From contig CALKCV010000388.1 in NCBI GenBank assembly GCA_938083405.1, forward strand, positions 1 through 7,337: 7,337 bases of DNA. The letters run 5' to 3'. The DNA comes from an uncultured Microcoleaceae cyanobacterium (GTDB lineage Bacteria; Cyanobacteriota; Cyanobacteriia; Cyanobacteriales; Microcoleaceae). The stretch's first letter is position 1; each line of letters begins with the position of its first letter. The notes beneath the pieces were generated by a model. It was not told where the DNA came from. It ran no database searches and saw nothing but the letters and a program-made list of their open reading frames with translations. Positions 1 to 6,900 of this stretch are shown piece by piece. A program made the position numbers and the translations under genes.

Positions 1-753
1 GATGGTGGAGCAGATGATGACTACGTTAGAGGCGATCGGGGCTCCGACATAGTTAGAGGTGGGACGGGCAACGATACCGTCTTTGGCGGTAAAGAGGATG
101 ACATCGTAGAAGGAAACCAAGGAGACGACTCCGTTTCTGGAGACCGAGGCAACGACTCGGTAAGCGGTGGAGATGGTAACGACTCGGTAAGAGGTGGAGA
201 TGGTAACGACTCTGTAAGCGGTGGCGCTGGAGATGATTTAGTAGAAGGCAACCAGGGCAACGATACCGTTATTGGCGATGAGGGTAGCGACACCATTCTC
301 GGTGGCGACGGCGATGATTTAATTATTGCGGGTGCAGGCAATGACAGTGTCATCGGCGGTAACGGAGCGGATGTATTCCGCTTCGAGTATTTCGGACCAG
401 AGCCAACCTCAACAGATCCAGGGGCAATAAATCTTGCCTTCGGCGTAGATACCCTAACTGACTTTAGTTCGGCAGACGACCAGATTCAACTCGATGGCAC
501 TATCTTCGACCAGTTAACTCCTCAAGGAAACTTCAATTCCTTGTTGGGCGGTTCGAGTCTTATCGATCCTAACGAGTTTACTACCATTGCTAACTTCGAT
601 CCCAACAATCCAAGTTCTGCAGGAGGAGCGAATTTAGTGTACGACTCCGTAGGAGGTCAGGTTTACTATATCGACCAAAACGCTCAGGCAATACCCATCA
701 TGCAATTGAATAGCAACCTAGACATCGGTCCCGATGATTTTGAAATCATCTAA
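1..753 (+). CDS. RTX calcium-binding nonapeptide-repeat protein, C-terminal part (5' end outside window)
   Basis: Frame 1 is open from the first base to TAA at 751-753, giving the last 250 residues of a longer protein. Residues 2-127 are 14 uninterrupted nonapeptides of the RTX type, G-G-x-G-x-D-x-(V/I/L)-x (for example GGDGNDSVR, GGAGDDLVE, GNQGNDTVI), which in this family wind into a calcium-binding parallel beta-roll. A non-repetitive tail of about 123 residues follows. It includes DTLTDFSSADDQIQLDG at about residues 153-169, the arrangement found after the repeats in serralysin-like and many cyanobacterial RTX proteins, and it ends in hydrophobic FEII. RTX proteins of this kind usually carry an uncleaved C-terminal signal for type I secretion, so an extracellular or surface location is expected. 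The catalytic or adhesive N-terminal part is not visible, so protease, lipase, adhesin or S-layer-like roles cannot be separated. No ABC exporter or membrane-fusion gene is in view. Confidence 0.93.
   Translation, partial: DGGADDDYVRGDRGSDIVRGGTGNDTVFGGKEDDIVEGNQGDDSVSGDRGNDSVSGGDGNDSVRGGDGNDSVSGGAGDDLVEGNQGNDTVIGDEGSDTILGGDGDDLIIAGAGNDSVIGGNGADVFRFEYFGPEPTSTDPGAINLAFGVDTLTDFSSADDQIQLDGTIFDQLTPQGNFNSLLGGSSLIDPNEFTTIANFDPNNPSSAGGANLVYDSVGGQVYYIDQNAQAIPIMQLNSNLDIGPDDFEII
4..381 (+). repeat. 27-bp tandem repeats encoding 14 RTX nonapeptides
   Basis: Fourteen in-frame 27-bp units encode the nonapeptides. Most have diverged at DNA level, but three adjacent units (151-177, 178-204, 205-231) are close. 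The first two differ at a single base (AGC versus AGA, Ser/Arg), which suggests recent unit duplication. A longer period also shows: the GNQG-type units at residues 38-46 and 83-91 are 45 residues (135 bp) apart and both follow a VE-ending unit, as if five units were once copied as a block. Confidence 0.9.
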
Positions 754-918
754 ACCAGGAATAAAAGTAACGGATAGAGGCTAAACCAAACCAGGATAAT
801 CGCTCTACCCAGGGTGCTTTTATTTCTTGAGTTTGACAACAAGAACGCAGATGCCTATTAGCTGTCAGTTTTTTGATTTTCCTCCAAAGCTGGCACAGAA
901 ATTAACTCGAACGAACTA
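754..918. other. Intergenic region between the RTX gene and the TPR-GT61 gene
   Basis: This 165-bp gap contains no credible ORF. Just after the RTX stop, AATAAAAG (760-767) is exactly complementary to CTTTTATT (817-824). With flanking pairs the arms reach about 11 bp, but the loop is about 49 nt and the stem is AT-rich, so it is a poor intrinsic terminator. AAACCAGGA occurs twice (752-760 and, as AAACCAGGATAA, 788-799). Bases 849-859 (AGATGCCTATT) match exactly part of a family A palindrome inside the next gene (6168-6178). The right half carries the promoter candidate and leader of the downstream gene. Confidence 0.6.
833..861 (+). promoter_or_regulatory. Probable sigma70-type promoter of the TPR-GT61 gene
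   Basis: TTGACA at 833-838 matches the -35 consensus exactly. It lies 17 bp before TATTAG at 856-861, which matches four of six -10 positions (TATAAT). Transcription would begin near 868 and leave a leader of about 50 nt before the ATG at 919. This suggests the big gene can be transcribed independently of the RTX gene. No operator is evident. Confidence 0.5.
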
Positions 919-3900
919 ATGGCCAAGACTAACTCCCTAAATATGTCCCAGTTGGCAGAAGAAAAGGCCAATAGGGGTTTGTGGTTTCAACAGGAAGGAA
1001 AGCTAGAAGAAGCTATTTCGTTGTACCGTCAGGCCATCGCCCTAGAACCCAATATTTCGTTAGTACATTATAATCTGGGCATAGCCCTCCACCACCAAGG
1101 AGATTTACCGGGCGCTCGTACTCATTATCGAGAAGCCATCGCCCTCAACCCCGATGACATTCAAGCTCGCTACAACCTGGGTGTCGTTCTCCAACAGCAG
1201 GGTTTATTAGAATTAGCTATTAATAATTATCAACAAGTAATAAACTTATCCCCTCCCCAGGATGTAATTAAGGTAAAAGCTTATAGTAACTGGGGCGCGA
1301 TTTTAGTAGGGCAAGGGAAATTTGACGAGGGAAGAGAAATATTTGAAAAAGCTTTAGCCCTCGAACCACAGGATGCCACTCTCTACAACAACCTCGGTCA
1401 AGCATTTTTAGAAGCGGGGAATATAGAACGAGCGATCGCTACTTACCACCAAGCCCTAGAACTACAACCAGAATTAATAGTAGCTCGCCATAACATCGGC
1501 AAAGCTTACCAAAAAAAGGGATTGCATTCGGAGGCGATCGCCTATTTCCAACAAGTAATAGAACGACAGCCAAACAATATTTTTGCTAACAGCGACTGCG
1601 GCTTTTCCTTCATGGAAGAAGGCAAGCTGGTAGAAGCAATGGCAAACTTTCAAAAAGTAATTAAAAATAACCCATTCGTCGAAAGCTACTGTGATAGAGC
1701 CAAAGAATTAAGCACGGAAGACCGACTAGAAAAAGCCAAAATAGCTTGCGCTTTATTTCTCGAAGCCATAAAATCCCACGATTTTGCAGGGGAATCCCCC
1801 GTAGGACAGGCGTCTCGCCTGTCATCCGTAGGACAAGCGTCTCCCCTGTCAACCAAACAAAATTTTGCCGATCGTTTAGCAATAACTTATTACCATCTCG
1901 GCAAGGTCTCCTTTGAATATGGCGAGTACCAACAAGCAGAAACTTACTACAAAAAAGCTCTAAAATTCAAGCCATTAAACGTCGAATTGCACCTGGCTTT
2001 AGCTAAAAGTTTAGCCAAACAAAATCGAGTAAAAGCTGCCATAACTGTTTGCCACTTTTGCCGGGCAATACAACCAGATAATAATGCTATTTCCGAGGAA
2101 TTAGAGACTCTCTTAAAAAAACAACATAACCTCCAAAAAAGCTTCAAGCAGCCGAGAGCGATCGCCAGTATAAATGGAGCTAAGTTAGAGCAAATGCAGG
2201 ACGGGCATCTTGCCCGTCCTACGTTATCGAAAGGGGATAAATTTGAGTGCAAAGGCTTGAACTGCGAACCATGCCTTCAGCGGATTTATAAATCTTTTCA
2301 ACCCGTTCACATCGGTCATAACGTTTATGCTTTTTCCCAATCTAATTTGCAGGGTAATTCCCAGTTAGAACCTTCAATATTGACAGGCAAGATGCCTGTC
2401 CTACAAGACAGCGGGCAACCCTCTACTTTTGTGAAAGTTTTATCAAATGGCAGGGCGTGGATAGTCCCTCAGAAAAATTCCTGGATGATTTGTAATGCAG
2501 TTGCCATTATTAACGAAGAAAATCAACTCTTAGCAGAAGTCTCCAGAGAATATCCCGGTCAGTTGCCAGGATGTCAAAACTACGACCTTAGCAAGCATCG
2601 TATTTTTAGCCAAGAAGAACTGCCACCGTTAGAAAAAATCGACGGCACCGTAGCAGTATTATCGGGGTTATCGGGAAACGTTTATTTTCACTGGATGGTC
2701 GATATCTTGCCCCGCTTAGAAATATTGCGGCGCAACGGCATTAACTTTGAAGAAATAGATTGGTTTTTAATTAACAGTTACCAACAGGAATTTCAAAGAA
2801 AAAGTCTTAGTATTTTAGGCATACCAGAAGAAAAGATTATAGAAAGCGATCGCCACCCTCATATCCAAGCCAATAAATTAATAGTTCCCTCCTACCCAGG
2901 AGATTTAGGCTGGCTGCCAAAGTGGGCCGTAGAATTTCACCGCCGAGAATTTTTACTTCCCATTCCAGTCCCCCCCCTTGTCAAGGGGGGGTTAGGGGGG
3001 GATCGAAAACCTCCCCACCCGAAAGCTTTATCTCCCGTTTGTTCTCTTATCAAAGGATGGTTGGGGAGCGATCGAAAACTTCAAACAAATTCCCAACCTT
3101 CAATTCCCGATCCATCTTCCTATCCCGAGAGAATTTATATTAGTAGAAACCGAGCCAGATATAGAAGAGTCTTAAACGAAGAAGAGGTAATTTCGTTATT
3201 AAGCAAATATGGCTTCGCAGCAATAGTACCAGAATCAATTCCCTGGGAAAAACAAATAGCCTTATTTGCCAATGCCAAAGCGATCGTCTCTCCTCATGGA
3301 AGCGGTTTAACAAACATCATCTTTTGTCAGCCGCGGACTAAAGTAATCGAACTATTTTCCCCCCACTACATCAGACATTATTACTGGGTCATCAGCCAAC
3401 AATTAGAGCTAGAGCATTACTACCTAAAAGGAGAAGGATTTCCCTGCTATCCGATCCGGGAATTAATGTATCCAAATCCTTTAACCGAAGACATTCTTAT
3501 TAACTTAAATTACCTGGAAGAAATGATAAAAAAGACGGGTATAATAGAACGAAATTCCGCCTCCCAAATAGATCGCCCTCCCGTCCCTATTTTTCTGAAG
3601 GAAGCCAACCGAGATAGTACTGCCAGCGATAAAAATATGCAATCTAAAGTAAATCCCACAGAAGCTGCGGCTCATTATAACGACAGAGCCCAATTATTTT
3701 TAAAACAAAAGAAATTCGACGAAGCCAAAGCAGCCTGCGAACAAGCCCTAAAAAATCAACCAGATTTTGCCCCAGCCTGCAAAACCATGGGCAACCTACT
3801 CCAAGCCCAAGGGCAGCCAGACGCAGCCTGGCAGTGGTACTCTAAGGCCGTAGAAATTCAGCCTGATTTTGCCGAGGCTATTACTAATATGGGCACTCTC

Positions 3901-6900
3901 TACGCCCAACGGCAACAGTGGGAGGAGGCGATCGCCTATTTCCAAAAAGCGATCGCCATCAAACCAGATTTAACCCCCGCCCAGCGCAACTTGGCCAGGG
4001 CCTACGAAAAAATCGGTCGAGGGGCAGCAGCAGCAGAAAGTAAGCAGCAAGCCTTATCTCTGGAAGGTCAAGGGGGGGGGACACCCGTCCAATCTTCTAT
4101 GGTCCCCCCCTTATCAAGGGGGGCTAGGGGGGATCGAGATGGGCAAATGCTCCCCCCTGTAAAAAGGGGGGCTAGAGGGGATCGAGATGAGGAAGCAGCC
4201 GAGTTGCCCCAAAAATTGGAGTCCCAGGAAACACCTTCTCATCCTCCTTTAAAAGCAAAATCCCAATCTAACAGCAATACCTCTGATATTGCCTTACCAA
4301 CAGATGCCCTACTTGCTTACAAACAATTAGGACAAATGCTGCAAAGTCAAGGGAAAGTAGAAGAAGCTTGGCAGTGGTATAGAAAGGCGATCGCCATCTC
4401 TCCCAACGACCCCGAAATTTATCTCAATCTGGGAATTTTATACGCGCGGCAACAACAGTGGAACGACGCGATTAAATGTTATAAAAAATCTCTCAAAATT
4501 CAGCCCCATTTTGCCGAAGGTTATCGAAAATTAGCCACAGCTTTAACTCAAGTCGGGCAACAAGAAGAAGCAGCCGAATGCTGGTATCGAGCTTACAGCA
4601 TCGAACCGCAAAAAGCAACAGCAGAAGAACATTTGATTCTGGGAAATACCCTGTTAAGGCAGAATTTAATCAATCGAGCCATATCCTGTTATTGTCACGC
4701 TATAGAATTAAATCCTAATCTAAAAGGTGCTTACGAAAACTTAGGAGAAGCCATCGGTCGCCAAGGCAAACAATACCAAGAACAAAATCGATTTAGTTTG
4801 GGATTTCAAGAAGAGTTTGGGCGGCAGACAATTCCCCAGGAAATCTTACAAAAAGCCGAACAATTGAAGCAAAGTGCATCTAATTTGATGATGTACGAAG
4901 TGCCGGGCATGGATAATAGCGGGGTTATTAAGCCAGGAGATAACAGGCAGGATGCCCGTTCTACGGCGAATATTGTCAGAGATGCATTGAAGCATTTAGA
5001 CCGAATGGTTAATGAGTTAGTCAATTCGGTAGCTTTTGCTTTCAATTTAAAACACGATGTTTCTTTGAGCTATTTAGAATCTTCTTTGCCGATACAAGGA
5101 AGCAAAAATCATCTCTTATCCCCAACTATTTCTTATCCAGAAAAACCAGAATTTCAAATTCAATATCCTTCTGCTTACGGGCAACAACCATTGGTGACGG
5201 TGGAACCGAATTTAAGCGAGACTTGTTGGAATTTAGGGGGAATTAAATCCGATTTTGAATTAGGCATGGAACCGGAAATTCCTCCAGCTTTGGAAAAACC
5301 AGGAAAGTCTCCGGGACGCTGGAACTCCCCTGAGTCTCTTCAATGGCAGCCATTGAATAGTGGGGCCTCGGCGAAGCAGGCAGCCCCTGGGTTGAAAGGG
5401 GAAACAACAATAAATCTAGCGGAACTTCACGTTCAGAGGGCTAGCGCTTATTTTGCTAAGGGGGTATGGGAACAGGCCATCGCTGAATGTCAAAGGGCGA
5501 TCGCCATGAAACCAGATATGGCAGAAGCTTACAGCATTTTGGGCAATGCCCTGCTGCAAAGCGGCAAGCTGGCAGAGGCCGAACAAAACTACAGTCAGGC
5601 CATGGCCCTAGACCCTAACGATGCTAAAGTTAGGGCGAATTTGGGCAATCTCTATGCAGAGGAGAAAAAATGGTCCCAGGCTATTCCTTATTATCAACAG
5701 GCGATCGCTTTGAAGCCCAACTTTGCAGGGGCTTATCGCAATTTAGCTAAAGCTTGGACTCAGGTAGGGAAGTCTGCCGAGGCTGCGGACTGTTGGTATC
5801 AGGCATATAGTTTGGAACCCCAGCAGGTAAGCGCAAAGCAATATTTTAATTTAGGTAATAGTTTGTATCGTCTGGGGCAACTGAGTCAGGCTGTATGGTG
5901 TTATGGCAAGGCGATCGAGTTAAATCCAAATTATGCTGCTGCTTATCATAATTTGGGCTCTGCCCTCAAGCGTCAAGGGAAGTTGGAGCGATCGGCTTTC
6001 TATTATCAAAAAGCTGAAGAACTTAATGGGGGGCCCCTGGTATCCAAAAAGAAGAAAGTACCAGCTAAGACTAACGAACCAGAGCAAAAAGCTGACTCGA
6101 ACGGTAGCAGTAAGGTTAAGGTCAATCCAGAGGACGTTTTAACTTCATCTGTAAAAACTAACAGGCAAGATGCCTATTCTACGAGGCCCGTCGAGGTTGG
6201 GGCCGAAAATAATGAGAGTTTATTAGAGAAGGCCAGGGGTTGTTTGAGGCAGAAGCAGTTTGAGGAGGCGATCGCTGCTGGAGAGTTGGCGATAAAAATT
6301 GAACCCCAGGCAGAGGCTTATCTAATAATGGGGCAAGCTTGGCAGGAGATGGATAGGCCAGAGGAAGCTATTGGTTGTTACGAGAAGGCGATCGAGTTAA
6401 ACCAAGATTTGAGGGATGGTTATCAAGGTTTGGTTTGGGCTTTGCAACAAGTGGGGAAAGTTGAAGAAGCAGAAGAGTTATCTTACAAAGCTTTAATCCA
6501 GCATCCCAATTGGTTTACTGCTGAGGAGTTTTGCACTTTGGCTAAAGGTTACTTAGCGGAAGGGAAAACAGAAAAAAGCGTCGGTTGTTACCGTCAGGCC
6601 ATTCAATTAAACTCCCAGTTGTGGGAAGCCTATTATGGTTTGGGGCAAATATCTAGTTCTCAAAAGCAGTGGGAGGAAGCAGTTGGTTATTATCGCCAGG
6701 CAGTGGAGTTGAATAATCAGTCAATTGGCGGTTATTATGGTTTGGGGCAAGGTTTGGCAGAGAAAGGGGAGTGGCAAGAGGCGATCGCTTGTTATAGGAA
6801 AGTAATAGAGTTAGATGGGAATTTGGGCGAACGTCATCCAGAGGAAGAGATAGAAATGTGGGAAGTTTACAATCGTTTGGGGGATGCTTTGCAAGAAGTA

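Larger units (their letters stand above)
2248..3483 (+). other. GT61 / DUF563 glycosyltransferase domain within the giant protein
   Basis: About residues 444-855. The domain is preceded by three cysteines spaced C-x4-C-x2-C (C444, C449, C452). Recognisable DUF563 motifs are NVYFHWMVDILPRLE (587-601), ERIYISRNRARYRRVLNEEE (737-756) and IVSPHGSGLTN (789-799). The last corresponds to the HG(A/S)GLTN signature shared with EOGT, POMGNT2 and plant xylosyltransferases. After it comes VIELFSPHYIRHYYW, the usual last strand and helix. Between REFLL (676-680) and the YPERIYISR strand lies an insertion of about 53 residues, much of it translated family B repeat DNA. A family A repeat is also translated at 488-495. 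The core motifs are intact, so activity is plausible. Confidence 0.85.
3838..5982 (+). repeat. Duplicated TPR module: one partial and two full copies
   Basis: Residues 1154-1284 (nt 4378-4770) and 1558-1688 (nt 5590-5982) align over 131 residues without a gap. I count 66 identities by eye, including LYA, TQVG, EAA-x-CWY-x-AYS-x-EPQ, CY-x2-AIELNPN and RQGK. Residues 974-1051 (nt 3838-4071) match the first 78 positions of the module and then stop where the poly-G tract and family B repeats begin. The upstream residues also correspond in the first two copies (AAWQWY, EAWQWY). Identity between adjacent-phase TPRs is expected, but a gap-free match across nearly four repeats with shared non-consensus residues such as CWY points to segmental duplication. 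Confidence 0.75.
1432..6788. repeat. HIP1 octamers (GCGATCGC), 11 sites
   Basis: GCGATCGC begins at 1432, 1534, 2158, 2846, 3928, 3949, 4387, 5497, 5701, 6268 and 6781. HIP1 is the highly over-represented palindrome of many cyanobacterial genomes. Ten of the 11 sites are in the same codon phase and encode Ala-Ile-Ala. Nine of those fall in the second helix of a TPR (as in EAIAYF, KAIAIK). The site at 2846 is read as SDR. None occurs in the RTX gene part or the flanking non-coding DNA. Confidence 0.93.

Noticed and set aside
21..353. A 110-codon minus-strand open frame rich in Ser, Pro and Leu
   Set aside because: It is the antisense shadow of the 27-bp RTX repeats, which keep all frames open. 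Its own translation is a low-complexity echo of the repeat period.
757..827. The 11-bp inverted repeat after the RTX gene as its terminator
   Set aside because: The arms are AT-rich and separated by about 49 nt, and no T tract follows directly. It is noted only as a weak structure.
943..945. Met9 as the true start of the giant protein
   Set aside because: The ATG at 919 is nearer the proposed promoter and is the first start after upstream stops. Neither has a clear ribosome site, so the longer form is kept, though Met9 is not excluded.
2198..2220. GC-rich hairpins within the gene as intrinsic terminators
   Set aside because: None is followed by a T run, and the reading frame continues for thousands of bases.
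2922..3143. A 73-codon plus-strand ORF over the family B pair in another frame
   Set aside because: It lies wholly within the GT61 coding frame, and its length comes from the repeat composition.
1801..6182. Dispersed palindromic repeats as a CRISPR array
   Set aside because: Copies are hundreds of bases apart, in both orientations, and translated. There are no regular spacers.
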